Made by a program: the position numbers and the translations under genes
The notes under the pieces: model-generated
What the model was told of the DNA's origin: nothing
The model's input: the letters and a program-made list of their open reading frames with translations, nothing else
Databases searched by the model: none
Assembly: GCA_035222895.1 (NCBI GenBank)
Contig: JAVYIG010000864.1
Span: forward strand, 115,001 to 179,000
DNA: 64,000 nucleotides
From: Strongylocentrotus droebachiensis
Lineage: Eukaryota > Echinodermata > Echinoidea > Camarodonta > Strongylocentrotidae
Direction of reading: 5' to 3'
Part shown: positions 23,430 through 36,703 of the stretch, one piece after another
How positions within the stretch are numbered: position 1 is the first letter of the stretch
Layout of the letters: each line of letters begins with the position of its first letter

Positions 23430-24345
23430 AGCTTATAGGGTAATTAAAATCATGGAATTCTGAAAATGTAATGATTTGCCAGGGTATTGATTCTCAAGGG
23501 CTCTCTTTTTAAGCCCTCTATATCCTATGACTAATTACAAATCAGGTCAACACGGTGATTTTAAATTAAGGTCATGAAATTCTGAAAAATTAATGATCCA
23601 CCGGGGCATGATGTTCAGGGCTCTATTTTTAAGCCCTCCTTTTCCTATGACTAATTATAAAGACAGGTCTACACGGTAATTTAAAATAAAAATGTGATTA
23701 ATCTGCATAATAATAAAGCCATAAGACAGGTTAAAGCTGTGGCAGGTAGCTTTTTTCTTCTTCAAATATTTGTTTTTCTGAAAATAAAAATACGTTTTTT
23801 TTTTCTTGTTCATTTCTGGATATAAAAATATCGATTAAGGTATAGAGAATATGACTTTATTACATACTAATAGAACCTAGCTTTTATTAGCTCCGGCTCT
23901 TAGGTAATTTTGAACTAATTTTAGCAAACAAATATATTGTGGAAGATTCATTAGTCTATCGACATAAACTTTGTGTAGGCCTATGTGTATTTTTTTTTTG
24001 GAGGGGGGGGGGGGGGGGTGTACTGCCGATGTTTCATTTTCATATAATCGGCTTACCTTTCAGATATACCTTCCAGACAAAAATGGGCCCTAATTAAAAA
24101 AGAAAAAAGGGGAGATCTTTTTGTTCACAATGCTGATAATGGCCCTCCTTTATGTATTTTAAAGCTATGCTCTATTTGCTCATACAATATTAATTGTAGA
24201 TGTTGATAGTAGTTCGCTTTGTTAATTAAGGTCGTGGAATTCTAAAATATTAATGATCTACCTTAGAATCATAACCAGAGCTTTTTTGTTACTACCATCC
24301 AAATCAGGTCACTAATTACGACGACATAATCATGTCAGTCTCATG
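23430..24345 (+). repeat. Diverged repeat unit of about 125 bp, three copies
   Basis: Copies start near 23440, 23565 and 24228. Shared text: ATGGAATTCTGAAAATNTAATGAT, GGGCTCTNTTTTTAAGCCCTC, CCTATGACTAATTA and TCAGGTC with ACACGGT. The first two are adjacent tandem copies; the third is 540 bp away and more worn. No coding potential. Confidence 0.55.
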
Positions 24346-24784
24346 AATAATAGTAATATCATACTACAATTAATTTTGGGTGCTACTTTACTGTCATAAA
24401 GTTTTCATAAGTTTAATTAAGCCTCCATCCTATCATGAATTCTCATCTAATGACTTATCATGTCAATTTGATGAATAATTTCAATCGTCAAAATAAAATT
24501 CAGATTTTTTTTTTACCATCAAAACATTTCGGTCTTGAAGTATATTATAGCAAAAGCTTTTCTCGTCCTTTTCCTATTATATTTGTCGTTTCATTGCATA
24601 TTTTTGTAATATAATTATTCATTGTATTATGTTTTGCATGAGAAATTAAATCATTTGAATCATTTTGAATCATTTGAATCAAATGATTAGCTCTAGAGTA
24701 TATGTAACAACAATTTTAGCACTAAAGTTAAAATCTAAAACTGATAAGACTGTAAAGGTATTGTGTAGAAACTGGAGAGCATCC

Positions 24785-24832
24785 CTACACACACAAACAT
24801 AACACACACGCACACCCACACACACGCAGCAA
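24785..24832. repeat. (CA)n microsatellite
   Basis: ACACACAAACATAACACACACGCACAC-type short tract. Flanks 24.35-27.3 kb are AT-rich intergenic DNA with small poly-G tracts (about 25861-25873, 26956-26976) and no recognised gene. Confidence 0.75.
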
Positions 24833-27344
24833 CCTGTAATGAAGTCCTTATGTCCTGTATGTGCATGCTACTTTATCTGTTAAACAAAATTAATGGAAAG
24901 CTGATGTAGTACGCAGGTAAATTTATGCAGCTCATATTTTAGTTTAATGGGTGCTTATGCCTCATTACTCCTGAGAGTGGTGAAGTAGTGTTCAATCCGG
25001 GCCTCAACGCAGTTAAATCACCCGCAAACATCCAATGAATGAGGGTCAAATTGGTGTTTCTGCTTAATATGTGTGTAAAGTGTGGAAAAGCGATTCTGAA
25101 AATTAGATTAAGAATACGCAAACATTGTCTTATAGGCCAACGCGCCCAACTTCCCTTTTATTACTCTATCTCTTTCCCTTTCTCTATCTTTATCATGTTG
25201 ACAAATGTTATTACATTGAAAAGAAATTGTTTCTTCTTCTATATCTTAAAAGAAATGCTCGGGGCTGCTTGAATAACTTTGATAAATTTGATATCACCTG
25301 TAGAAACTCAATTAGATAACAAACCATTCTCAAAATATGCCTTGTAATTTACCGAGACAATTATTAAATATCATCGATCACCCCACTTCTTAACAATAGG
25401 GATTAGACGAAAGCGACGATTCAAGCATTTCATCTTGCGTCACAACTACTGAAATATCAAAAATATTCATTATCTCAACCTTAACATCACGTACAAAACA
25501 TTTAAGGGTCACTGCAGGGTTTTTTAATTTTAATATTTCACAATCTTCTGACGTCAAATGTGAATCTTGACAAAAAACTAACCGTTTCACCTGCTTCATC
25601 ATCTTTATTTTGCTACAATGTTTAAGACTTGCGTAATGGATTAACACCCAATTAGCCTAATTTGTCAAACGCATCATTCATTATTTGACTTAGGCTGCAA
25701 ACAACAAACATGACCTGTGGGAGCACTGTGGTCTTTTATTCAACGCTTTTCCTACCCATTTGCTAAGAAAGCACGTGTTATGCCTGTAAAGAAGCAACCA
25801 GCGGACCAATGGCTTTAAGTTTGTTCCGATATTTTTCCGACGGTTGGCGAGCTTTATAAAGGGGGGGGGGGAGGGGCGGTAGGAATGGTATAACCACTAA
25901 CAACGCGAATTAGGACATTATAATTCTTGCTCATTATCATATGTTTTTGATTATATAGAAGTGGTAGGATTTCATTTCTCTTAAAAATCATATTCAATCT
26001 GTGATGAAAAAAAAGGTAATTAATATGGCGCGTTGAAGCCAATTACTATGACTTGATCATTAACAAAATGATATCCATTGTCATGAAGAGAGGAGGATAA
26101 AAGGGAAACGATTAACAATTCAAGCTATTAAGACAATGGCGAAGGCTAATAACAGAGAGAAGGCAGTATCTAACGGAACAAAGAAAGGGAAAGGGAGAGT
26201 ACGGTAGGTATTATAGAGAGGTGACAAATTTGTTCCCAAACAAGGACAGAAGTCATCATTTGCTGTCAATTTTTTAATCGGCAGCCTTGAAAGTACAAAG
26301 AAGGATTTGTGACCATGGTGACTATACAGAGGCCGGGCTAAACTTTTTAAATTAAATATGATAATGATGTTGGTGACTCACAGTTTTGATAATGTGCACT
26401 ATTTCTGTTGGAGACATAACCATGCCAAAAAACCTCTCAGTGATCTTTGACAACTGACTCTCAACCAGTGGTTGTCGGGAGTCGGCGACAGGTCGTATCT
26501 CTCGTGTGACTTAGGCTTCAGTCCTTGGGAAGACTGCACTTGATTATGATGTCGCTACTTCGAGTAACGAGGACACATCCTCATCATCTATTAGACTGGG
26601 ATGCATACATCAAAAAGTGCTCTAGTTTGTGGTTCTTGTGACCACCGAGCGGCAACTACCTGAATTTTTGCACAATGATGGAAAAAAATAAGAACAATAA
26701 CCACACAAACTCGTCAAGCGTGAAAGTTGCACATTAATTAGTAATCATACTTTAGATTAATCATAGTTTTGTTTGTCGCCCTCTTGAGTCCAAATAGAGA
26801 AAATAAGCCCAATGCGTGTGGATATCGATCTACTGTTCCTTTTTTTTTCGAGGTGAATATTGTGATGTGCAGGATGTTGAACTTTGTTATTCACATGATT
26901 AAAGAATAAAGTGTGAACTTAGCTTAGCTTTACATCCTATGCGAGGGATTTTTTTTTTGGGGGGGGGGGAGGGGGGTTGCTGCAATTTTTTAATTTTTTT
27001 TTACTTAATGAATATAATTAGACCAACAAACATGATTATGATGATACTGATCTAATTTAATAATAACATAAATAATAACTATAATAAGCATGATAACAAT
27101 GATAATACTAACAATAAAGATGATATATTGATATGAACATGAAAGTGATAATTATGATAAATTATATAGATCTTGATTTAATTATAATTAGTGAAGTAAT
27201 TTTTATTAATATTAGGATGATTATATTATTTTTAACTATCACCATTGCTTTGTGTTAATACGTGTATATGCTCATCACATTTTCTTTTCCTCGACTCTCT
27301 GATCTTCTTTTCCAAAGTATCCTTCACCCACATTTTACTCTCAT

Positions 27345-27525
27345 GTCACCCCCTCCCCCCCCCCCCTCCTTGACTCTCTCTCTCTGATTTTTTCTCTCTA
27401 TACATTCACTCTGTCTTTTGCTCTCTCTCTCTCTCTCTCTCTCTATCTCACTCATTGTTTCTTTAATCTCTATCTCTCTATCTCAATCTTCCTTTCTTGC
27501 CTAATTCAACCCCCTCCCCCCCTGC
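27345..27525. repeat. Poly-C and (CT)n tracts
   Basis: C runs followed by CT repeats, the opposite strand polarity to most GA tracts in this window. 27.53-28.5 kb is unremarkable AT-rich DNA. Confidence 0.85.
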
Positions 27526-28517
27526 AACATCGCAGACCGTAAATAATTTTGACTGAATGACAAAAAGTATCCACACAAGGACAAAAGCATCATCATATTC
27601 AATTTGTATAATATTGATAACAGTACTGAACATTATCATAACTTGCACATTTGACACATAATAAATGCATGTAGTTATTATTTTACGTTTTCAGCTTTTC
27701 TTCATTAACAGCATTTCATGAGATACTATGTCATTAACCTTTCTCTTCTTATTCTGAGTTGCACATCCATTGAGTATGCAGTGTAACAATAAAGTTATGC
27801 GTGCACATACTAATCATGTGTATCAATGTCAACCACATATATGTACATACATTAGCTTTGAATAACTATCAACATACATATACCGGTAAACAAAACATAA
27901 ATATAAAGTATGCAATACATGTACGTACAAAAATCTTCAGCATTATATAATTTTTCTAAGGACACAGATAAATTCCAATATAAATTAATATGAAACCGTG
28001 TCAAAATCGTCACAATATTAAGACAAACTGGTATTTCTTGCAAAACAAAATATCTAGTTGAAAATTTCTTTCGCTCACGTTTTAATACCAAGCTACTTGT
28101 AAATATAGGCAAATAATAGGAAGATTTGTGCAAGAACTTAGATAGAAGTGTGATTAAAGCAATGAATATTCAAATAATGATATATTGACCATGATAAACA
28201 TGCTCAAATAAAAATAGAATATCACCTCTTCATTGATTTATACACTTATACAAGTGATTTTGATACATGAATATAAAACAAGTGAATTGGTGTTCTGTTA
28301 ATACAGCTTTTAAAAAAAACCTATAAGAATTTACCACTTTTACGAGTCATTGGAAAAATGACAAACTATTCTTACTGCCTTCATCGCAAGGGATTTTGAA
28401 ACATACATGTAGAATTGTAGATATATGTTAATACAACTCAAAATATAAGAATTATCTACCCAGTGACATACTATTCTTGCAGTGCATCACAAGTGATTGT
28501 GATACATGAATTATAGG

Positions 28518-28820
28518 AAGCGAGATGGATGGCTCAGTCGGTAAAGCGTCTGCCTGTCAAACCAAAGATCTCTGGTTCGAATCCCATGCACCCAGGCGGA
28601 TGACTGAAGCCTGCGTTGTGTGTAAACGTGACCTTCCGCTTGTTTCATAGACACAGGCTATGTTAAGTGGAAAACAATCCATCCCTCGGATAGGACTTTA
28701 AATGGAGGCCCCGTGTACAGGAAAGTCACACCCTTGCACGTTAAGAACCCATTGCACTATTCGTATAAGAGTAGGAGGAAACCCTGGTGTAGTGGTCCAC
28801 CCGCATACCCCAATCAGGCA
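28518..28820 (+). mobile_element. tRNA-derived SINE, family 3
   Basis: Head with A box TGGCTCAGTCGGTAAAGC (about 28533) and B box GGTTCGAATCC (about 28573), then a body with TCGGATAGGACTTTAAATGG, GGAAAGTCACACCCTTGCAC and GTTAAGAACCC, and a tail ending near CAGGCAAAGTATATATATGG. This body text recurs in many marine invertebrate SINEs by general knowledge. Its head differs from the other two tRNA-headed families in the window. Confidence 0.65.
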
Positions 28821-29666
28821 AAGTATATATATGGCATCAGCAAGAATCTTCAGTATTGAAGGAGGCAGAATGGCAGATTATCTTGAAGAAGAAGAAAAAA
28901 AACAAGTGGATTGGTTTTCTGTTAATTTACAACATCGAAATAGAAGATTTCTCTACCAAGTCACATACCGTACTATTCTTGCAGTACATCGCGATTGGTT
29001 TGAATACTTAAAAAGATTAATATATGGTAATGATACTTGAAATTAAACAAGTTCTGTTAATACAGCTCGAATTATAAGAATTCTCCTTAACCTCCACAAG
29101 CTATTGGCAAATTGGAAAAGTGACATACTATTTGTGCACTACAATGTACATCGCAAGTGATGTTTATACATGAATATGATATAAGTTTTCATACAGCTCG
29201 AATTGTGGTGGAGTGAGATTAAGAATCCATATATTGTCGGTCTATTTCGCTTACAAAATTGTAATGACTTTGCGATCATTTGCCCGTTTTGTAAACAAAC
29301 TTGGATGGTATTTGTAGATGCTCTACAGCTAGTGACCTGACTGACTTCAATGTTATTTCGGGGTCACAGATACCTTAATTATGTCAGACGTTAAACGAGT
29401 TTAAACCAGAACAAATTTACATTACTGTGAATGAATTATAGCCCTACTCCGTACTCTAGCTCTGCTCTGTAGGTTAATGCAATTCAGGTACAATTTTAGA
29501 CACCTAAATTGCAGTAATACTAAAACACAATAAATATCACATCTACACATCATATCGTATTGGTACGAACATGATTCGATTTATTGTCTAAACATGGCAT
29601 CATGCCACTATTTGCCAAACAAAGGCCATGCAAGTGCTAGTGCATACATACAGCTACATAGCCCAC

Positions 29667-30011
29667 CTTGTTGTTGTGCATACATCGTCACTCATTGCAT
29701 CGTCTGCTTTGGTTGCGATGACACTTTCTGGACGATTCTTCAACTCTTTCCATAGGGTGGAACACTCTAAAAACTGATTGAAGTTTTTCTCTAAAAAGGG
29801 AATAACTCGTTCATGGGTTTCGATTGCGTGCATGAAACAGTAAAAAGAAGTTTTCCCCTCAGAATCATCAGCTTCCGACGCAATGATGAAGACATGTACG
29901 CGTCCATCTTGTACAGTGAAGGTGATTTGCAACGAGTGATGCGATTGGTCGAGAGAGGATTCACCCTTCCAAATCGGATGAAACGCGCAAGCTGGTTGGC
30001 TTACGATCATG
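29667..30011 (-). CDS. Exon-like ORF, unknown or transposase-derived
   Basis: Not firmly recognised. A minus-strand frame with a good acceptor (TATTTTTTCAG, ending 30012) and a donor-like CAAG|GTGGGC (29667/29666) encodes about 115 residues starting at or near MIVSQPACAFHP. Visible pieces: an ITFTVQDGRVHVFI strand, an ETHERVIPFLEKNF helix, then VIATKADDAMSD. The order (beta strand with acidic residue, ET-containing helix, later T-K-x-D) is vaguely like MULE-type DDE domains in ZSWIM-family proteins, but the match is weak. Read through, the frame stops at 29654. It may be one exon of a host gene, a relic of a transposase, or chance. Confidence 0.3.
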
Positions 30012-30099
30012 CTGAAAAAATAAATATTTTTCTCGGTTTTTTTCAAATTACTAAAAAATGTTCCATTTTCACGCTTGTCGAGTTTGAGACAAGACATTT

Positions 30100-32870
30100 A
30101 TAATATTTATACATAATATCTGAGAATATAAGGTAGTTGTCTAACGGTGGTCACAAGAAATCGACTTTTTGGGCTTTGCATCCCGGTCTATATACTGAAA
30201 TTACAGATTTTTAAGAAACTATGTTTCTTGAACCTGGTCTTTCAGTTTTGGTCATGTGATAAAATTGTGATAGCAACTGTCTCGAAGCTGTCGGTAGACG
30301 TGCATTACATAGGTGGGATCATAATCGTGATACGAATTTGACCCAATCTTTCTAAAGGTCACATGCAATCCACACAGAAATACATGTTTAAATGATTTTA
30401 CATACGTATAGATTATTGCATTAAAGTTTCATTCAAAGTTTTCCACCTATTTCCCGTCTTATTTCAAATATAAGTTAATTATGGAGAGTAATCTCTTTTA
30501 GAAGCGATTTTCTACTATGATATTTTTTCCAAACTAACTTAAACAAAATGAGAAAGCTCCTAGATCATTATGTTGTCTTCACTTCTACCTTAACTCAACC
30601 TTCTCTTCAAAACCAGAAGCCGCAACCTGCTTCTTATCGTACATCTGGGTGCACTAATACCTACTCTATATTGCCGTAATAGTTGACATTGACCGTGATT
30701 TTCAAACGAGTTTACAAGATGTTATAAAGTAGGTGACATGATAGAAGAAGACAGATGATAATGGTGGAGTCTTTGGAAGCTCTAATTCAATCTCGGTGAA
30801 TCTCTTAGTGTCTCTAGGGTGGATTGGCGAAACCTCTTATAATGAATGAATGAAGCCATCGGTATACACTAACACCAACACCGAGGTTGGATCGGTACAT
30901 TCTGTTCAATATCCAGAACTCACATTAAAACAAAACAAAAGTCCCATTTTACGCTTTCTTGTTAATTGTACTCACAATGTATGATGAAATGGAATAAGTA
31001 TATCAATAGACTTGAAAAACAACATAATTCCGACTTTATGCCTATAGCATTTTTTTTTACTACCCTAGACAACCTCAAAATATGTTTTCGTCCTACCAAT
31101 AATCTGTTATAATTACTACTCAGCACAAGAAAAGAAAAAAAAAACATTCAAACAAACTATAGTAACTGTGTATTTTTTCCACATCCAATCAGTTTTTATT
31201 TTCACTTCATTTAATATTAACTAGTCGTTATTTTCTTTTAATTTCATATTGTCTCATTATCCAAACCTCATAGTCATGATGATAGAAAGTGGAGGTAATG
31301 TTGATACTAATCGAACAATTAAACGCCAAGTAAACATTGTTGCAGAAGTGCTACCCTCCAACTCCGTCCTTCTTCCGCAAATAATTAAAAAAAAAGTTTC
31401 ATAATGTTTGAGGAAATTTAGTATTTATGACAGTTTATCAATTCGTTTTTGAAGATAACAATGCATATATATATGTATTTGCTTATTTATGATTCATTGT
31501 CAGAAAAATACTTATTGTACTTTATATTATTATTGTTATCGAAAAGCTGTATACCTAAATGAATGCAGAAGAAAATAAAATAAAAACAAAATGAAATCAA
31601 ACTCACTTCTTCCTGCTTTTCTTATTTACGTCATAAATTATGCCAAATTTTTCTTCTCATCATTTATGAATAGGTCCAAACCTTAGTCATGGTCACGGTG
31701 TGTCATATCAAGTCCTAGGACCGACCTTTTCAGCAACCTTGGAAAGGCCATCTGCTTTTCATATCATCAATTTTATCGAGCTTTTAACTTCAATTAAATC
31801 AGTGTTTACGTGGCATAATATAGCGGCGCCAGAGGAAGCGGGCTGCCATTCAATCTTGTTTTTACATAAAACCATGATAACAAGTCATGGAATCAAAAGG
31901 GTTTCCAAAAAGCAGTGTCCTTTTCTTGTGAGAAAGGTGGAGGAACTATGATATAAAGGATATATTTTTTTTTGCCAATTAGATAAATTCAATGTCAGTT
32001 ATTAACGTCTGAGTCAAAGTATTTATGTAGTAAATATTAGCCAGAGCGTGTTATATTCGACACAGTTATGACATGCATTTACTCATCAATGATTAACATT
32101 GACATGTCAATTAATTATGATAACGGAATGCCCATATCTTAATGTGAGACGAATATTTAAATAATAAAGTAATATAACGTGGAATTGATAGTGGGGGTGG
32201 GGGGGGGGCATAACTCACATAACTCCTGATTTATTCGCATTGATATTATACGCAACAGGATACACACACATTTTCAGTCCTCACACATATGCCATTTTTG
32301 AGAAGAATGTCAATGACCAAAAATCGAAACTTCAAATTAAATGTTACCAATGTACTGTCTCAAGTTCCACAATTCTTTTTGTATTGGTTTTTCTTGTTTT
32401 ATTGGTCTCCTTGAGCTTTGCTTCCAACTATGCCTTTCACAATTACCTTTCAAAAGTGATTCAACCTTTAAGGCATAAAAAAGACAATCATAAAATATAG
32501 TTGTCATAATCTTTTAAGATTAAAAGATATGATTTATTCTGGGGAATTCTTCGCGCTTATCATTTTGTTAATATTCGTAATCCCGTTGGGAAATCTGCTA
32601 ATTTCATCGTCGAGACATCATTTTTCTCTCCATAGTTCAGAGTTGGTTAACACGTCTTCGGTTCGAGTCTTCCGATCATTTGTTACCATGACAACTCTTG
32701 AACATGTCAAATCACAAAAATCATCCACGGTTCGCAATGTGAAGCACAAATTAACCTGCTGTGACGAGCCGCGACAGTTTGCGTGTCAACATACTTTATT
32801 TTGTCACACTCTCTAACTTTTTGTCATACGTTTCTTGTCTCGCTTCCTGCGATCACCGTCTCAACCGTCT
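30100..32870. other. Intergenic, nothing recognised
   Basis: AT-rich sequence with only unsupported ORFs under 100 codons. No repeat family shared with the rest of the window was spotted. Confidence 0.35.
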
Positions 32871-32871
32871 C

Positions 32872-32875
32872 TCTC

Positions 32876-32923
<48 letters not shown>

Positions 32924-32985
32924 GCTTTCTCTCTTTTTCTCTTTCTCTATTTCCCTCTCATTCTTTCTCTCACCTCCTTTGATTT
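32872..32985. repeat. (CT)n microsatellite
   Basis: About 45 bp of pure CT then CTTT variants. Ser/Leu-rich ORFs in three frames are artefacts. Confidence 0.9.
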
Positions 32986-33460
32986 TCAAGATATTCTTAT
33001 ATCCTGTCGAACCTCTAATAACCTAATTTGTGGACCGTGTTCGTCAATTTGAACAAATATTTTTGGCACACACATTCTCAAACATTCAAAATTGAGAAAA
33101 CAAGAAAGACGTGACGATGTTTTATTTCTGTTGATGCAACTGAGACGCATTGGCGTTTTATAATCGCTGCTGAGAAGTTAATAAGTTACATGCGTAACAT
33201 TTCTATATGCCCAGGGTGCTTTAATAATTGTTTTCATTGTTATTGCTTCTGTATTTGTTAACAAATATGATATTTAATATATCTTGAAGAAATAACAACC
33301 ACAATGTTTTAGTATGAATGATGACAAGGATTTAAACATAGGAAAGTGGATCATCATAAGCTTGACTGGGCATCCTTTCGTTCACATATTGTGAGTAGAA
33401 AGTATACCATCAAATTCTCATCTACCTTTTCCTCACTCCTACTTCTTTACCTCCTAACCG

Positions 33461-33750
33461 TGTGGAGGTTTCGTGGTATAGTGGTTCATTCACTTGACTC
33501 TCAATCCTATGGTTGGGGGTTCGAATCCCTGCCCGACACTAACGTTATTTGGTAAGACATTAACCCACATTTGCCACTCTTCATCCATGTATTGAGTAGT
33601 TACCCTGTAGGATGCGAGAGTCATTGGAGTTTGGGGGCGTCTGTGAAATGGCACCTGGCTGAAATAATCCAAAGGGAGTGGAGAATGTACATTCGTGTTG
33701 TGCGGGCTAGCCTGGATCGGATGACCGGGATGATAAAATATCTGCCAAGT
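33461..33750 (+). mobile_element. SINE family 1 copy
   Basis: tRNA-like head with A box TCGTGGTATAGTGG (about 33470) and B box GGTTCGAATCC (about 33518), then the family body: GACATTAACCCACATTTGCC, CACTCTTCATCCA, AGGGAGTGGAGAATGTACAT. Compared with 4885-5262 it lacks the ATT tail. A relic LINE follows directly downstream. Confidence 0.7.
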
Positions 33751-33774
33751 TCTTAGAGAAATCCTCGACGTTTA

Positions 33775-34300
33775 ATGCACTTTTTAGCCCAGAATATTAC
33801 ACATCCCTTACCCTTTTCCCTTCCTTTCCTCTTACCCATTACTCTGATAAATCATTACATTCCTTCTAGATCTTTACGCTGTCAAAACTCCGGGTTCCTT
33901 GTTCTTCCTTACCTCAATACTAAGTGCGGGGAAAGAACTTTTGCTCATGCTAGGCCTTTGCTGTGGAATGCTCTTCCTTGAAAGATTTGTAGTACCACAT
34001 CAGTTGAAGCTTTTAAAACTTAAAACCGATTTACATAATTCGGCATAATAGTGAATTGTTCTGTCATTTCTTGTATGTCCTATCTTACTTCTGTTCCTTT
34101 GTTTATAATCAGATGTTTAATATGTGATCTCTTTGTTAATGTTTTCGTTTGTTTCACAATTTCGCCTGGAGCTATTGATTTCAAGTAGATTCGGAACCTT
34201 ACACATCTCATATATTATCATGATTACCTATTTACGCCCTTTTCCCTCTTCTTCCTGAAACTGAATCATTGATCTCTGTTTTTAATAAAGGTGAGGCGCG
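33775..34300 (+). pseudogene. 3' end of a decayed LINE (ORF2 C-terminus and 3' UTR)
   Basis: A frame at 33775-33981 ends in a pattern typical of the C-terminal end of CR1/Jockey-group ORF2 proteins: YIPSRSLRCQNSGFLVLP, then GERTFAHARPLLWNALP, the counterpart of the common R-A-F-x-x-A-A-P-x-L-W-N-x-L-P end. A stop follows at once where relatives continue with a short lysine-rich tail, and frames shift after that. A 3' UTR-like stretch runs to about 34290 (AATAAAGGTGAGGCG). The endonuclease and reverse transcriptase are absent, so it is dead. Confidence 0.6.
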
Positions 34301-34309
34301 GTGCCAATT

Positions 34310-36625
34310 TTTTTTCTTATATGTACCTTCAGTATGTGAGTCATCTTTTTAATTCTCCATTTAAAATCAGTTCCACAACGTCTCAATATGTTATATAATA
34401 TAATGTATGACACATAATGTGATGGATGTCAAGAAAACTCTGGGCGTTATGCCTGAAATGGACTTGGACCATGTTATTACAGTCTCGGTCCAGTTGTTGC
34501 GCACCAGAGCGCTACCAGTATCTCACCATGCAACACGCTATGTCATGTATATAGGTCACAAGTATTAATGGTATCCTGGAATATGGGCCGATGTTATAGG
34601 CTTAAATAGTTTGCGCGAATCCTTATACATTCTATCTTGCGAGATTGTACGACATACACTCCGGCTACAATAGCTCCACGGTCATTATATAACACCGAGC
34701 GAACTCCTAATTTCAACCTTAGTTTGACGTACTGTAACCTGACCCGTAGATAAAACTAACTCCAGCATATTAAACCCAATCACAATCGAAAATAATCTCG
34801 AAGCATTATAATATTGATGCTTCTTTATTTTGTTTATTCTTCTGTCGTTTTTTCTGTCAGTTTTTGGATTCAGCTGCAATTATAAACAATATTTACATAT
34901 ACACAAATAAACTACCCCCCCCAAAAAAAAAAAAACAAAAAAAAAACGCATTAATAGCACACCTCGACAAGCTGAAATTGAACTGCTCTGATATAACTGA
35001 ACAACATCAAACTTTGTTAACTCAGTCTTGAGTATCGTGTTCATACAATAAGTAGTGGATGTTTAATTTATATTGAGATGCCGGGTATAACCCGAGATCA
35101 TTTCAGTCCTGAAAGTTTCATTACATTATACTGCTATTCAAAAATAATAATATCTAGCGCACACTGTTTGCGTTTCTTATTCCCAGTAACAAAGGCTGAA
35201 TGCAACATGGAGCAAGCTAAACAGTATGTTACCATGTTACCGGTATATTTGTTTTACCCCAATGCTACTAAGACAAGTATAGTTGTAGGTAATCAAACAC
35301 AGGGGCTTAATTACGACTTAGAATCATATCCAAATGACTTGGTAACTAAGGATTAATACCAAAGAGCACAAACGTATCGACTTGGTCCCGAACCCAGAAC
35401 CCCCCGGCTTAAACAGGCCACTTGAATACCACTGAGCAATCATGTCTATCAACAAATATATTTTGTAGGTACAATTTGTGTAATTTGGACATATTTAGCT
35501 TACAAAATAATTATTGTCACATTTACCATGAACATTCTAGTAATAATAAAAATTAAAACAAGTTAACATCTAATAGTGATATCGCACAAATCACAGAAAA
35601 TCCGTTCAAACCAAGTGATATCGTCACGTTCACTTCCTAAAATGAGTCTTCATTTTTTTCATTAAATACATATTCGATTGGCAACTCAGTTACCAAATAC
35701 CTTATAGGCCTTTCCAATTTTCACCCTTAAAAGATTCTCACACTCTGACTTCGAGCAGTTTGTAAGACAATACCATTTCACCTGCTATTTGGCGTCCTCT
35801 GGGAGATTTTCCCGCCCAATTAAGATAGAAACTTACCCACGGAGGCGCCAGTGCGTATAGCGTGCGGCTCGCGTCTGACATGCCAATTCTGTACTGACAG
35901 AGGTGCACATGTACTTTTCAGAAATAGACGCTTTTATATCGTTTGAACTTCAATGGACTACGCAACCCATGATTTTCAATAATTAAATGATTTCGACAGA
36001 AAAGAGAAACGCTCACCACATAGGAATATTAAAAGGAAATGCATACGTTACGTAGTCGTACTTATATTAGGATCCTAAGGGATTTAGTAGACGATTAAAC
36101 ACATGCAACTGGACCGAAAATGTGTAAGTTACTGGTCTAATCTTCAGTGTTTGTTTCGCAGGTTATTAAATTACAAATAACATGTCTAACTTAGCGTTAA
36201 GAGAAATAATTTGAAATATAAAAAATAGAATTCATAGCCTTATTTCCTTTTTTCTTATGAATCTTAATAGATGGTACCGGCACATAACCAGTTTACTGCC
36301 TTAAGATGATTATGTCACATCAATTATGTTCCCAGTATTACATAGAATATCAAACATGAGCCAGTTCTGTCAATTTGAACTCTAAAGTTCAATACTGGCT
36401 CGTACAAGTAAGATATAACTTTGAATAAGAACCATCCTTATCTATTTTAAATGGAGTGGAAAACTGAGAGAGACAAAAAGTACAAACGTGACCCATGAAA
36501 TTTCTTTTGTAGGGCGTACAACATGACTGTATTTTCGGTCTCGTTTATAAAATAATACGATTTTTTACCTAAAACATACCCTTTAAGATGTTTGTAAAAA
36601 TATATATTTGTTTACACTGCATCAA
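34310..36625. other. Intergenic; one tRNA-like remnant
   Basis: AT-rich DNA. On the minus strand at about 35445-35378 a worn tRNA-like text (TTGCTCAGTGGTATTCAAG with a B-box-like GGTTCTGGGTTCG) suggests an old SINE head. No gene recognised. Confidence 0.3.
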
Positions 36626-36629
36626 TGCA

Positions 36630-36703
36630 ATCTCACTCCGAATACATACGCATTGAAGGTTAATGTACATTAATCTTCAATGTGTACATATTCGGAGTGA
36701 GAT
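36630..36703. repeat. 74-bp near-perfect palindrome
   Basis: The left arm begins ATCTCACTCCGAATACATAC and the right arm ends TATTCGGAGTGAGAT. The centre is TTAATGTACATTAA (axis at 36666/36667). A few mismatches lie in the middle of the arms. No loop spacer. It may be a MITE remnant or an RNA hairpin if transcribed. Confidence 0.85.

Noticed and set aside
25390..25647. 85-codon minus-strand ORF with a protein-like make-up.
   Set aside because: No family recognised and no splice or promoter signal. Not strong enough to list as a gene.
28702..29040. 112-codon plus-strand ORF.
   Set aside because: Its first half lies in the SINE at 28518-28820 and the rest has no domain or splice support.
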